Source of the DNA: Arthrobacter sp. ZGTC131
GTDB lineage: Bacteria > Actinomycetota > Actinomycetes > Actinomycetales > Micrococcaceae
Assembly (NCBI RefSeq): GCF_002929275.1
Contig: NZ_PJIK01000003.1
Location: forward strand, 332,546-396,545
DNA length: 64,000 nucleotides
Direction: 5' to 3'
Shown: one piece after another, positions 49,126-58,601 of the stretch
Layout of the letters: every line of letters begins with the position of its first letter
How positions within the stretch are numbered: the stretch's first letter is position 1
Notes under the pieces: model-generated
Told to the model about the DNA's origin: nothing
Database searches by the model: none
The model's input: the letters and a program-made list of their open reading frames with translations, nothing else
Made by a program: the position numbers and the translations under genes

Positions 49126-50448
49126 CTAGCAGGCCGTCGAATCGAACTCGTAGGCGCCCGAATCTGCGGCGGCGGTTCCGGCGCAGTCGCCGTTCTGGGC
49201 GGCCGGGGCACCGGCCAGGTCCAGGGTGTAGGCGCTGGTCCCGGCCCGGTCGATCGCCGGGCTGGTGCTGGTCAGGCGCAGATTGGTGGGAGCGCTGACA
49301 AAACCTGCAGGCGCCTTGCTGGTGGTGCTGTTCGGCGTGATGTTCGTCGGGCCGTTCAGGACATTCTGCTTCTCGGTCCAGCCCGAGCCGTTCATGTACA
49401 GGGAGTTCTTGACGCCCACCAGGATGTTGGCCCGGACCACCGTTGAGGACGGGCAGGTCGCGTGGCACACAACAGCCTGGGACACAGCACCGGTCAGGTA
49501 GACCGTGTTGAACTCAAAGACCGTGCCGTTGGTGGGTCCGTAGGAAGTGCCGGCTCCGCGGGCGATCAGCCCGGTCGCCTCGGAGCAGTTGGCCCCGCAG
49601 GTGGAGCGGATCAGGTTGTAGCGGTAGGTGTTGCCGTCCGCTGTGCCCGATGACTTCCCGAGTTCGGAGAAGCTGTTGTTGTCCACGGACACATTGTGGT
49701 GAATGCTGTTGCGGTTGCCATTGTAGATTTCAAAGGCGCCGCCGTCCTGGTTGTAATCGTAGGACTTGGCGGTGGAACCGCTGACGGTATTGCCGGAAAA
49801 CTCATTGTCGTTGCCGTTGATCAGAACACCGAACGCACCGGAGTCATCGCCGCAGTTCAAGGCAGACGCCGTTCCGCAATTTGTGCCGGGGGTATTCACA
49901 TTCATGACGTTGTTGTTTGTCAGGGAATTCCCCGTGTACTTACCGAAATCGGAACCGGAGCTGATCTTGAGGCCAACTGCGTTGTTGGAGGCGCTGGAGT
50001 TCCGAACAAGGTTGCGGTCGCCGGTGACGCTGATGCCCGCATAGCCGCACGAGACGGCGCGCAGTCCGTCTACCGTGGTGTAGCCGCCGTTGATCCTGAT
50101 GCAGTTTCCCGACTTGCCGCCGGTCACCGTGGGCGCAGTGCCGGCGCCGTAGCTGTTGAACGTGATGGGGGCCGTGGACGTGCCGCTCTGGGCGCTCACG
50201 ATGCCGCCGGTCCAGCTGTCGCCCTTGCGGAAACTGACGGTGTCTCCGGGCTTGAGGACAGTCTGGCTGACCTTAGTCAGGGACTTCCAGGGTGCCGCGG
50301 TTGACGTGCCCGCGTTGCTGTCGCTGCCGGCAGCGCTGACATAGTAGGTGGTGCCCGCGGCGGAAGCCGGGGCCGAGACGCCTGCAACCAGGCCGCTGAC
50401 CATGAGGCAGCTCATGAGTACGGCTGCGGCAGTGGACTTGATCTTCAT
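49126..50448 (-). CDS. Secreted right-handed parallel beta-helix protein (pectate-lyase-like)
   Basis: 440 residues. The signal peptide is KIKSTAAAVLMSCLMVSGLVAGVSAPASA. The mature part starts TYYVSAAGSDSNAGTSTAAPWKSLTKV, the typical opening of secreted beta-helix proteins. Repeated coil motifs follow: CIRINGGYTTVDGL, GVLINGNDNEFSGNTV, AFEIYNGNRNSIHHN. I choose the ATG at 50448 with AGG about 8 nt upstream. The fold fits polysaccharide lyases or adhesins; no catalytic residues can be fixed. It has its own strong terminator. Confidence 0.82.
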   Translation of the reverse strand: MKIKSTAAAVLMSCLMVSGLVAGVSAPASAAGTTYYVSAAGSDSNAGTSTAAPWKSLTKVSQTVLKPGDTVSFRKGDSWTGGIVSAQSGTSTAPITFNSYGAGTAPTVTGGKSGNCIRINGGYTTVDGLRAVSCGYAGISVTGDRNLVRNSSASNNAVGLKISSGSDFGKYTGNSLTNNNVMNVNTPGTNCGTASALNCGDDSGAFGVLINGNDNEFSGNTVSGSTAKSYDYNQDGGAFEIYNGNRNSIHHNVSVDNNSFSELGKSSGTADGNTYRYNLIRSTCGANCSEATGLIARGAGTSYGPTNGTVFEFNTVYLTGAVSQAVVCHATCPSSTVVRANILVGVKNSLYMNGSGWTEKQNVLNGPTNITPNSTTSKAPAGFVSAPTNLRLTSTSPAIDRAGTSAYTLDLAGAPAAQNGDCAGTAAADSGAYEFDSTAC

Positions 50449-50849
50449 ATTTTTACCTGGGTCTGATTGTGAACGGAGCTGATCGCATTCCATCCCGTGG
50501 ATTTCTGAATCAGGCGCGCCGAAGAACCTCACCCGCGCGGGGTTGAGGTTGTCAGGTGTAGTGATTTTGAGACCGCTACATTGGACCAGCTAGCCACAGC
50601 ATCTGCACTTGCGTGCGGAAACTTGTAAAGCACCCGGAATTAGGGCGGGTAAGCCCATTACGGAAGAAATTGAGACCTTGCGGAGTTAAAGCTAAGTTCT
50701 GCCCGCCGCAGAAGTCAAAAGATCTCGATTGAATAACGGCAATTTCAACCGTCATTTATCCAGGGCAAACTCCCTTCAGAGCACGCTGACCTGCAGGTTC
50801 AGGTCTCGGGCGCTGCTCGTGGAGGGCCTCAATATATTTTCCTAAGGGC
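50449..50849. other. Long non-coding upstream region of the beta-helix gene
   Basis: About 400 bases with no gene. It is distinctly richer in A/T than the surroundings between 50580 and 50830. A bulged hairpin (AACCTCACCC...GGGTTGAGGTT, 50525-50550) lies in the likely 5' leader of the beta-helix mRNA. The shift in composition may mark an old insertion or a long regulatory region. I found no convincing operator. Confidence 0.45.
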
Positions 50850-51839
50850 CTAGACGCGGGCCAGCCCGGCGGCGTGGGCCAGCAGCTCCACCGACCGGAG
50901 CCGCGTCTCGGTCCCGGTGCTCTGGTGAGCAACGATGAGCTCGTCGGCATCGGCGTGCTTGGCGAAACCGTCCAGGTAGTCCGTCACGGCGTCCGGCGTA
51001 CCGACCGCGGAATACTTCATCATCTGGGACACGTGCTGCCCCTGCGGGGAGTCGAGGATCATGTCCGCTTCGTCGTCCGTGAACTGCCGCCCGCCGCCGA
51101 AGAACAGCGATACGCGGGCTCGCAGGGTGTCGCGGAAGGTCTCCTGCGCTTCCGATGCTGAATCCGCGGCAATCACGTTGACGCCGGCGATGACGTGGGG
51201 CGAATCCTGCTGCTCGGAGGGTTTGAATTCCCGGCGGTAGATGGCCACGGCGTCCTGCAGCGCATTCGGTGCGAAGTGGGAGGCGAAAGCGAAAGGCAGG
51301 CCCAGCTGGGCTGCGAGCCGGGCTCCGAACAGGGAGGAACCCAGGATGTACAGGGGCACGTTGGTGCCCTTGCCCGGCGTTGCCTCGACACCTTGGATAC
51401 GGGTGGGGCCGCTCAGGTAGCCCTGCAGTTCCAGGACGTCCTGCGGGAAGGTGTCCGCCGACTGGGGGTCGCGGCGGAGCGCACGCATGGTGTTCTGGTC
51501 GCTGCCCGGGGCGCGGCCAAGCCCAAGGTCGATGCGTCCAGGGTGCAGGGTCTCCAGCGTTCCGAACTGCTCGGCAATGGTGAGCGGCGAGTGGTTGGGG
51601 AGCATCACGCCGCCCGCGCCGAGACGGATGGTCTCCGTCTTCGCGGCAACGTGCGCAATCAGGACGCTCGTGGCCGAGGACGCAATCGAGGACATGTTGT
51701 GGTGTTCGGCGTACCAGACCCGCCGGTAGCCGAGTTTCTCGGCAAGCTGGGCCATGGCGACGCTGCCGGCAAAACTCTCCGCCGCCGTCTGGCCCTTGCC
51801 GATGGTCGCAAGGTCAAGAATGGAGAGCGGAACAGTCAC
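50850..51839 (-). CDS. LLM-class flavin-dependent oxidoreductase (YhbW/luciferase-like)
   Basis: 329 residues with GTG start. [60 protein letters not shown] and [15 protein letters not shown] are the hallmarks of the bacterial luciferase-like YhbW subgroup. Flavin and substrate are unspecified. It is unrelated in subgroup to the LLM enzyme at 2109-3437. It appears as a stand-alone gene. Confidence 0.87.
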   Translation of the reverse strand: MTVPLSILDLATIGKGQTAAESFAGSVAMAQLAEKLGYRRVWYAEHHNMSSIASSATSVLIAHVAAKTETIRLGAGGVMLPNHSPLTIAEQFGTLETLHPGRIDLGLGRAPGSDQNTMRALRRDPQSADTFPQDVLELQGYLSGPTRIQGVEATPGKGTNVPLYILGSSLFGARLAAQLGLPFAFASHFAPNALQDAVAIYRREFKPSEQQDSPHVIAGVNVIAADSASEAQETFRDTLRARVSLFFGGGRQFTDDEADMILDSPQGQHVSQMMKYSAVGTPDAVTDYLDGFAKHADADELIVAHQSTGTETRLRSVELLAHAAGLARV

Positions 51840-51963
51840 GGAGGGCCGGCCTTTCGTAGCGGAGCGTGGTGGCGGCCAGTTCCGGTGGCGGAACAGGCAC
51901 ACTGGCGACAACGACGGCGGCACTCGGGATATTTCTGGATGTCGCCGTGGCGCCGGACACGGA

Positions 51964-51995
51964 GGAAGGGGCCGCCGTTTCCGGCTGCCCCTTCC
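51964..51995 (-). terminator. Strong hairpin downstream of the PxKF surface protein
   Basis: On minus, GGAAGGGGC pairs with GCCCCTTCC; inside, GCCG-GAAA-CGGC forms a GNRA tetraloop helix. It is about 50 nt after the stop at 52045. There is no T-run, so it may act as an mRNA 3'-end stabiliser as much as a terminator. Confidence 0.6.
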
Positions 51996-52044
51996 CGCGT
52001 TCTAGCCCATCTGCTCTACTTGCTTGCCCCAGCCCGCAGCGAAG

Positions 52045-54369
52045 CTACTTCAGCTTGAAGTTGGCTTCGATGTGGGAACCGTCGGCTGACGTCATGCTGA
52101 GCTGGAGGCAGGCTCCCGGCATGTTCGGCGTCTGCCAGTTATAGATGTACTGGCCACCCGTCGAGTCGTACCTCAAGAAGGTATTTCCGGTCGCCGTGAT
52201 CTCGATTCCGTCCTGGATTGCCAGCGGGCTGCACGCGATCTGCCGGACTCCCATCTTCACAATGCTGGTGTCCGTCAGTTCTGTGGTGCCGGCGAACACC
52301 TCGAATTTGGCAGGTACGGTGCTTCCCGCCTTCACTGTGTTGAGAACGCCGCCCATGTCGATGGGCTGGTAGAACCCCTTGGGCTCCCAGGCTTTCACCG
52401 TGTAGGTCTGTGTAGCGACGGACGTGCGCCCCGCATTGTCGGTGGCCGTGGCCGTCAACGTGTGGGTGCCCACTTCCGCTGAGTAGCCGGTCACGGCGCA
52501 GCTAGCCGGACCTGAAACTGCATCCGTGGCGGTGCATGTGGGCTGAGTGCCGAGGGACCTGAAGTACGCGTCCGCCAGAACTGAGTCGAAGCTGGCAGCA
52601 GGATCCGTGAGGTCCACCTTGAAGGCCGCGCTGGACACTGCGCCGGCGGAAGTCGCGTTGTCCGCGTCATCCGTGAACGCCGGACTGGCCAGGACCATGC
52701 CGGCGCCTTCCCCGCTGGACACCGTTGTCTTGACCGCCGATTCCGGCCCTGACAGTGCATCCGTTCCGGTAAACGTCGCCGTGACCGGGCCGGTGTACCA
52801 GCCGTTCGCGCCTTCCGTGCCGCTGAGGCTCGTGAACGAAACGGACGGCGCCGTGAGGTCGATCTTGTAGCTTGCGGACGGCGTGCCCGCCTCGGAGGCA
52901 TTGCCTGCAAGGTCCGCGAAGACCGGGCTGCTAACGACGACGGAGGCTCCCTCTCCTGCGGATGTTGCGGTCTGGGTCGCTACAGCCGGCCCCGAAACCG
53001 CATCAGTTCCGGTGAACGTCGCCGTGACGGGTGCCTTGTACCAGCCCTTGGCATTCGGCTCCCTGTCAGCTTCCGAGTACGCCACCACCGGCGCCGTCCC
53101 GTCAACCTTGAAGCTTTGGATTACCGCGCCAAGGGCGGAGGCGTTGCCTGCGGTGTCACTAAACACCGGGCTCCTGACCTCGATGTCCGCTCCTTCGGCG
53201 CCTGCGGCTGTTGTTTCGCTCGCGGATTGGGTGGCGGGGCCGGATGTTGCGTCGACGCCCGTGAACGTAGCCGTCACGGGCCCCCTGAACCAGCCGTTGT
53301 TGCCGACGGGTCCTTCTGCCCCGGCGTAGCTTACTGCGGGAGCGGTGGCGTCAAGGCCCACGGGCACAGTGTTCTTGGAGGTGGAGCCGCCGGCGCTGGT
53401 CGCAGAGCAGGTGTACGCGATTTTCACCTGGTCCGCCGAAATGGACTGGTCCTCGCAGCCGTTGGTGATCAATGAGGATGGCGACTCGGGATCGGCCACC
53501 GTCCAGCTGAGGATCAGCGGCACGGTGAACCACTCACTGAGGCCGTTGGGTGTCCCCGGGTCCAGGGTGTAGCTGATCTGCGGACCGCTGGGGTCCACGA
53601 TGCTGTAGGTGGCTGAGCCGCTGGCGGTGAGCCCGCCGCCGTCGATGTAGCTGCAGCTCGCTGTCTGCTGGCCGATGCCGTCCGCTGCGTCAGGACCTGT
53701 AATGCCGCTGAGTGCTGCAGCGACCGTTCTGTCCCCATCCTCGGCGTCGGCCACGTTGCAGGATGCTGCGGGGACGGCGCCCTTGGCATAGGACTCGCCG
53801 GTCATTACGCCCGCCACTGTGACCGAGGGGGCAGTGTTCGCCGGCGCGGGGGCCGCCACATCGACGGTGAACGTGGCCGGGGCAAGGTCAAAGGTTCCGC
53901 CGGTGTTGTTGAAGGTCTGGGTGGCGCTGATTGTAGCGGTGCCAGCTGCCACCGGGGTGACCGTCACCAGCTTCGTGTTACCACAGGCTGTGAATGTCAC
54001 GGACGAGGGGCTGACGGTCGCTGCCGCCGGATTGCTCGATGCCAGGCTCAGGGTCAGGGTGGTGCTGCCGGTCAGGTTGCAGCCGTTCTTGCCCGGATCG
54101 TTCGTCGGGACGATCGCCAGTGTCGTCGTCTTTGCAGCACCGCCCACGTTCACCGACATGATCTCGGCGACCGCGTCAACGCTCGTATCAAGGCTGTTGA
54201 AGACATCGTCCGCCTTCGCCACACCCGCCGCGGACAGGAGCAGCCCGCCCGCCGTGACGGCAGCCAGGAAGGTCCTGCCGGCGCCTCCGGCGGACGTGGC
54301 GGACCAGCACCCCGTTCCGGGCCCGTCCTTCGTTCTCCGCCCGGAACTCCTTCGGTTCGAAAAATTCAC
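52045..54369 (-). CDS. Secreted multi-repeat Ig-like surface protein with C-terminal PxKF domain
   Basis: 774 residues. The GTG at 54369 has AGGAGG 7 nt upstream, which fixes the start. A long Arg-rich signal peptide (to about VAKADD) is followed by Ig-like beta domains. Three repeats of roughly 75 residues follow: NGWFRGPVTATFTGVDATSGP, KGWYKAPVTATFTGTDAVSGP, NGWYTGPVTATFTGTDALSGP. The end, FYQPIDMGGVLNTVKAGSTVPAKFEVF with YDSTGGQYIYNWQTP, is the PxKF domain. It is probably a cell-surface or released adhesin-like protein. Near-identical repeats suggest recent internal duplication. Confidence 0.83.
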   Translation of the reverse strand: MNFSNRRSSGRRTKDGPGTGCWSATSAGGAGRTFLAAVTAGGLLLSAAGVAKADDVFNSLDTSVDAVAEIMSVNVGGAAKTTTLAIVPTNDPGKNGCNLTGSTTLTLSLASSNPAAATVSPSSVTFTACGNTKLVTVTPVAAGTATISATQTFNNTGGTFDLAPATFTVDVAAPAPANTAPSVTVAGVMTGESYAKGAVPAASCNVADAEDGDRTVAAALSGITGPDAADGIGQQTASCSYIDGGGLTASGSATYSIVDPSGPQISYTLDPGTPNGLSEWFTVPLILSWTVADPESPSSLITNGCEDQSISADQVKIAYTCSATSAGGSTSKNTVPVGLDATAPAVSYAGAEGPVGNNGWFRGPVTATFTGVDATSGPATQSASETTAAGAEGADIEVRSPVFSDTAGNASALGAVIQSFKVDGTAPVVAYSEADREPNAKGWYKAPVTATFTGTDAVSGPAVATQTATSAGEGASVVVSSPVFADLAGNASEAGTPSASYKIDLTAPSVSFTSLSGTEGANGWYTGPVTATFTGTDALSGPESAVKTTVSSGEGAGMVLASPAFTDDADNATSAGAVSSAAFKVDLTDPAASFDSVLADAYFRSLGTQPTCTATDAVSGPASCAVTGYSAEVGTHTLTATATDNAGRTSVATQTYTVKAWEPKGFYQPIDMGGVLNTVKAGSTVPAKFEVFAGTTELTDTSIVKMGVRQIACSPLAIQDGIEITATGNTFLRYDSTGGQYIYNWQTPNMPGACLQLSMTSADGSHIEANFKLK

Positions 54370-54574
54370 TGCCGCGCCTCCTCGCAAGATGTGGCCACCA
54401 TTGACCGCAGATGTAATTCCGAGGCTAGGGGTGCACGCGCAGAAGATCACGAGTGGATTCCACTCGAATTTCGGTATGTCCGTACCTGCTTCATGGGCGC
54501 AGTACTCGGTTTTCCGCTGCGGCTGGTTCCTGGCTTTTCCGCAAGTTCTGGGCGGCCGCGGCTAAGCTATCGGC

Positions 54575-56275
54575 ATGGCCAACAAATCCACTGCTGATAA
54601 AGTCGCCACGATCCAGAAAGGCTACGTCCTGGAGGGCGCCACCATCGAGCTGGGAGCCGCCATCGTAGACGGCGAGCTCCACAAGGACGCTCCCGTGCGG
54701 CTGCCGCTGTCCATGATGAACAGGCACGGCCTCGTGGCAGGCGCGACCGGCACGGGCAAGACCGTCACCCTGCACATGATGGCCGAGCAGCTCTCCACCG
54801 CGGGTGTCCCCGTCTTCCTGGCCGACATCAAAGGCGACCTCTCAGGTCTCGCCACGGCCGCCACCGGAAGCGAGAAACTGAAGGCGCGGACCGAAGGCAT
54901 CGGCCAGCAGTGGGCCGGCAAGACGTTTCCGGTGGAGTTCCTGGCCCTCGGCGGAGACGGCAACGGCATCCCGGTGCGGGCCACCATCACATCGTTCGGG
55001 CCCATCCTGCTCTCCCGCATCATGGAACTCAACGACACCCAGGAGTCCAGCCTCCAGCTGGTGTTCCACTTCGCTGACAAGAACAACCTCGAACTGATCG
55101 ACCTGAAGGACCTCCGCTCCGTCATCCAGTTCCTCACGTCAGACGAAGGCAAGGAGTCGCTCAAGGAACTGGGCGGCTTGTCCAAGGCCACTGCCGGCGT
55201 CATCCTCCGTGAGCTGGTGACCCTCGAAGCGCAGGGCATGGAACGCTTCTTCGGCGAGCCCGAGTTCGACACCGCGGAGCTCCTCCGCACCGCCCCGGAC
55301 GGGCGCGGCGTCATCAGCTGCCTTGAGCTGCCCACCCTGCAGACCAAGCCCATGGTCTTCTCCACCTTCCTGATGTGGCTGCTGGCGGATCTCTTCGAAG
55401 ACCTGCCCGAGGCCGGCGACCTCGACAAGCCCAAGCTCGTGTTCTTCCTGGACGAGGCCCACCTGCTTTTCAATGACGCGTCCAAGGCGTTTCTCGAGGC
55501 CATCACCACCACGGTCCGGCTCATCCGTTCCAAGGGCGTGGGCATCTTCTTTGTCACGCAGACGCCGAAGGACGTTCCGGCCGACGTCCTGGGCCAGCTC
55601 GCCAACCGCGTCCAGCACGCGCTGAGGGCGTTCACGCCGGAGGACGCCAAGGCGCTCAAGGCCACCGTCTCCACGTTCCCGCTCAGCGACTACGACCTCG
55701 AGGAGACGCTTACGTCGGCCGGCATTGGCGAGGCGGTGGTCACCGTGATGAACGAGAGGGGTGCGCCCACGCCCGTGGCATTGACCCGCCTGCGCGCGCC
55801 GGAGTCCGTCATGGGACCCAGCGCCGATGAACTGATCAAGAGCACGGTGGCGGGATCGGCATTGCTCACCAAGTACGGCACCGCAGTGGACAACGTCTCA
55901 GCGTACGAGAAGCTCTCTGGCAAGGCCGCGGCCTCCACGGGCGCCGCAGCACCGGGTCAGCCGCCGGCTCCCTCCGCCGAGGTCTTCGTTCCCGGCAGCC
56001 TCGACACTCAGGGCGTCGACGCCGATGCCCGCCGCATCGAAGAGGAGATCCTGGGGCGGCCTAGCAGCAGGCCCGCGTCCGAGCGGCGCGAACCGTCACC
56101 GCCAGCACCGCGCTCCGCTCCCCCGGCCGGCGGCGGCATGACGGAAGACATCACCGGCGCCCTCGGCGGGGCCCTCGGCGGCGGGCTGAAAAGCATGGTC
56201 CGCTCCATGGGAACCCAGCTGGGCCGGGAACTCCTGCGGGGTGTTTTTGGCACGTCGTCCCGGCGCCGCCGTTAG
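54575..56275 (+). CDS. HerA-like / DUF853 ATPase
   Basis: 566 residues. Walker A is GATGTGKT near residue 56 and Walker B KLVFFLDEAHLLF near 288. PVFLADIKGDLSGLA, RLIRSKGVGIFFVTQTPKDVP and LANRVQHALRAFTPED are typical of the DUF853 group of HerA/FtsK-type ATPases. The C-terminal 130 residues are Ala/Pro-rich with a Gly-rich GALGGALGGGLKSMVRSMG segment. No NurA partner is next to it. The cellular role of this group is unsettled; older names such as helicase are not proven. Confidence 0.86.
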   Translation: MANKSTADKVATIQKGYVLEGATIELGAAIVDGELHKDAPVRLPLSMMNRHGLVAGATGTGKTVTLHMMAEQLSTAGVPVFLADIKGDLSGLATAATGSEKLKARTEGIGQQWAGKTFPVEFLALGGDGNGIPVRATITSFGPILLSRIMELNDTQESSLQLVFHFADKNNLELIDLKDLRSVIQFLTSDEGKESLKELGGLSKATAGVILRELVTLEAQGMERFFGEPEFDTAELLRTAPDGRGVISCLELPTLQTKPMVFSTFLMWLLADLFEDLPEAGDLDKPKLVFFLDEAHLLFNDASKAFLEAITTTVRLIRSKGVGIFFVTQTPKDVPADVLGQLANRVQHALRAFTPEDAKALKATVSTFPLSDYDLEETLTSAGIGEAVVTVMNERGAPTPVALTRLRAPESVMGPSADELIKSTVAGSALLTKYGTAVDNVSAYEKLSGKAAASTGAAAPGQPPAPSAEVFVPGSLDTQGVDADARRIEEEILGRPSSRPASERREPSPPAPRSAPPAGGGMTEDITGALGGALGGGLKSMVRSMGTQLGRELLRGVFGTSSRRRR

Positions 56276-56286
56276 CGCCGCGGCGT

Positions 56287-56326
56287 GCCCGCCCGGGCGG
56301 TGACGCCCCGCCGTCGGGCGCTTTTT
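56287..56326 (+). terminator. Intrinsic terminator after the HerA-like gene
   Basis: GCCCG pairs with CGGGC around an inner GGGCG-GTGA-CGCCC helix, followed by GCTTTTT. It starts 12 nt after the stop at 56275. Confidence 0.85.
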
Positions 56327-56397
56327 CACGCTAGCCCGGCGTCACGGCGGCACCTGTTACTCCTGCGTTCGCGGCACTTGCAGGTAACGTAAGGTGC

Positions 56398-57396
56398 GTG
56401 CAGATGAGTCAAGCGTTGGTGAGGACAGCGGCCGGGTGGCTGCTGGGCCTGATGCTTGCCGTGGCCGGAGCCATCGTCTCGGTCAACCTTGTGAACAGCT
56501 CGGTGGCCAGTCCGCAGCAGCCAGTGCGCGAGTATCTGGAGGCACTGCAGAAGGGCGAGGGCGAGCGCGCTCTGGGCCTGCTCCGCGCTTCCGTGCCGGA
56601 TGCCGACCCCGCGATGCTCGACGGCACAGCGCTGCAGACGTCGGCCTCACGCATCACGAACGTGAAGCTCGGCGGCGCCGAAGCACGTACCGGCAACCGG
56701 GTCATGGTGCCCATGGACTACACCATCGACGGCAGCCGGCTGCGCACCGAGTTCCTGCTGGAGAGCACCGGTACCGAATGGCTGTTCTTCCACAAATGGG
56801 CGTTCGTGCCTGCACCGCTGCCCACGGTAGACGTCACCGTGGTGAACTCCAACGAGGCCACAGTCAACGGCGTACCGGTGAACATGCCCGGCGGCCGCAA
56901 CACATTCGCTGTGTTCTACCCCGGCGAATACGAGGCATCCCTGAACGGGCAGTTTTTCTCGGCGCCTCCGACCAGGGCCACCGTGTCCGGGCGGGACGCT
57001 CCCACGGCACCGCTGAACCTCCTGACCCAGGCAACGGATGAGCTGAACCAGGCAGTGGCCACCCGGGTCAAGGAATTCCTTGACAAGTGCGCCGCCGAGG
57101 CCGACAAGCAGCAAAGGCTTCAGCCGGACTGCCCGTTCTACCACGCCACCAACAACCGGGTGGTGGACGGGACCATCAAGTGGAGCATCACCGAGTACCC
57201 GAAGATCAGCATTGAACCGTTCGACGGCAAATGGGTGGTGGCCCCCCTTGACGGCAAGGCCAGGATCAACGCCGAACAGGTGGACCTCTTCACCGGGGGA
57301 GTTTCCGCGCTGAATGAGATCCACGACTTCAGCTTCACCACGCGCCTGGACATCGAGGGCGACACCATCAGGGTCACCCCGCTCCTGAGCTTCTAA
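56398..57396 (+). CDS. Membrane-anchored extracytoplasmic protein of unknown function
   Basis: 332 residues. GTG start with AAGG 5 nt upstream; an ATG two codons later is possible. One N-terminal membrane segment (AAGWLLGLMLAVAGAIVSVNLV) is followed by an extracytoplasmic region: a cystatin/NTF2-like part PQQPVREYLEALQKGEGERALGLL, then PEG-anchor-like VTVVNSNEATVNGVPVNM and NTFAVFYPGEYEASLNG. A Cys pair (near 226 and 240) may form a disulfide. No enzyme motif. It is likely an envelope protein specific to actinobacteria. Confidence 0.68.
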   Translation: MQMSQALVRTAAGWLLGLMLAVAGAIVSVNLVNSSVASPQQPVREYLEALQKGEGERALGLLRASVPDADPAMLDGTALQTSASRITNVKLGGAEARTGNRVMVPMDYTIDGSRLRTEFLLESTGTEWLFFHKWAFVPAPLPTVDVTVVNSNEATVNGVPVNMPGGRNTFAVFYPGEYEASLNGQFFSAPPTRATVSGRDAPTAPLNLLTQATDELNQAVATRVKEFLDKCAAEADKQQRLQPDCPFYHATNNRVVDGTIKWSITEYPKISIEPFDGKWVVAPLDGKARINAEQVDLFTGGVSALNEIHDFSFTTRLDIEGDTIRVTPLLSF

Positions 57397-57521
57397 GGCC
57401 GCCGGGCCGGCTCGGCTTGGTCGGACCGCTTTGGCCGGGCTGCCGCGTCACGCAATGAAGGTTTTTGGGCCCACGCCCGCGGCGAACCCCGTCATTTCGG
57501 GGAACATGCTCTTCAAACTAG

Positions 57522-58370
57522 TCAAAAAGCGGCTGGGCGTGGCGGCAGACCGCCGGACGGCCGTCCGGCCAGGACGGACAGGACCTCTGCCACCATTTCA
57601 TCCGGCCGATGGATTACGTCCGCGTAGTAGTACCGGAGCACCGTGTAGCCCTGGACCACGGATCTATTGTTCCCGCGGTGGACCTTCTTCACCTGCGCCC
57701 AATCGCCGTGGTGTCGGCCATCCAGCTCCACCACCAACCAGCCGTCCAGCAGCAGGTCCACATAGCCGACCCCTTCGATGTACACCTGCGGCTCCACCAG
57801 AATCCCTGCCTGCCGGAACGCTGTTCTGGCTAAGGTCTCCAGCAGGGATTCAGCCCCGCGGTCAACCCACTGGAGAACGTCGCGGGCTATGCCGTTACGC
57901 TTACCGGGCAGCAGCTCCTGCAGGAATGCCACGGTCATGTCGCCCCGTCCCACCGCGCATTCGACCATCACGAGTGACTCCCGAGGCGGCAGGCACCGCA
58001 GCGCATGGATCAGCACGTCGCCAAGGGCAGCCACAGGCCGATACGCATGGGGCGGCAGATGGAGTTCGCGATGCGCCACCTGGTGTTCAACAGCTGTGCC
58101 GCGGCTGTGATGAACATGCAGCGGACCGGAAGCCCCCACAGTCCACAGCCGGTAGAACGGGGCGGCACTGACGCAGGTAAGCAGCTGGCGCCGAACTAGC
58201 AGCGTGACGTCACCGGGAAGCGCATCTGGAAGTGCATAAAGTCCACGAGCCGGCTGAAGAATTCCCGCGCGGACCGCCCTTCTTAAAGCGGCATCGCTGA
58301 CCCCAAGTTTGGCTAACGCAGGCCGCCGCGCAGCGCCGCCGCAAATAGTTAGGGCTCTGACTACATCCAT
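57522..58370 (-). CDS. AbiEi antitoxin-like N-terminus fused to DUF559 endonuclease-like domain
   Basis: 282 residues. The N-terminal 60 residues (RPALAKLGVSDAALRRAVRAGILQPARGLYALP) form the winged-helix AbiEi_4-type domain. The C-terminal part GVGYVDLLLDGWLVVELDGRHHGDW near 200-225 has the DUF559/Vsr-like PD-(D/E)xK nuclease pattern: Asp in VDLLL, then ELDG. Such fusions are common and scattered in Micrococcaceae, usually without a cognate toxin, as here. The role (defence or DNA repair) is unproved. Confidence 0.82.
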   Translation of the reverse strand: MDVVRALTICGGAARRPALAKLGVSDAALRRAVRAGILQPARGLYALPDALPGDVTLLVRRQLLTCVSAAPFYRLWTVGASGPLHVHHSRGTAVEHQVAHRELHLPPHAYRPVAALGDVLIHALRCLPPRESLVMVECAVGRGDMTVAFLQELLPGKRNGIARDVLQWVDRGAESLLETLARTAFRQAGILVEPQVYIEGVGYVDLLLDGWLVVELDGRHHGDWAQVKKVHRGNNRSVVQGYTVLRYYYADVIHRPDEMVAEVLSVLAGRPSGGLPPRPAAF

Positions 58371-58516
58371 GACGACATGGTGCCCGCGGCCGCGCCCACA
58401 GCGGCACCAGTGAATTGCCCTATGTGGACGGGCGAGGCGTCACTCACTGCAGCCTTTAGGCGCTCGGGCGCCAGACTATCCGCTTATCGCCGGGCTCGGG
58501 CGACCTGTGGACGCAC

Positions 58517-58567
58517 AAAAGGCTGCTGCCCGTGACACCCAGTTTCAGGCGGTCATAGGCAGCAGCC
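58517..58567 (-). terminator. Terminator after thioredoxin-NHL gene
   Basis: GGCTGCTGCC and GGCAGCAGCC form a 10-bp stem. The 27-nt loop can fold further (TGACACC/GGCGGTCA). On minus it is followed by TTTT. It is 34 nt after the stop at 58602. Confidence 0.85.
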
Positions 58568-58601
58568 CTTTGCTAGCGGCGGGGGAATAAGCGGCGCGGC
58601 C

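Noticed and set aside
50756-50950. Small minus-strand open frame downstream of the LLM gene
   Set aside because: It overlaps the LLM end out of frame and is not preceded by a ribosome site.
54622-55674. 350-codon minus-strand frame opposite the HerA-like gene
   Set aside because: Ser/Arg-rich shadow; the plus strand carries Walker A and B motifs.
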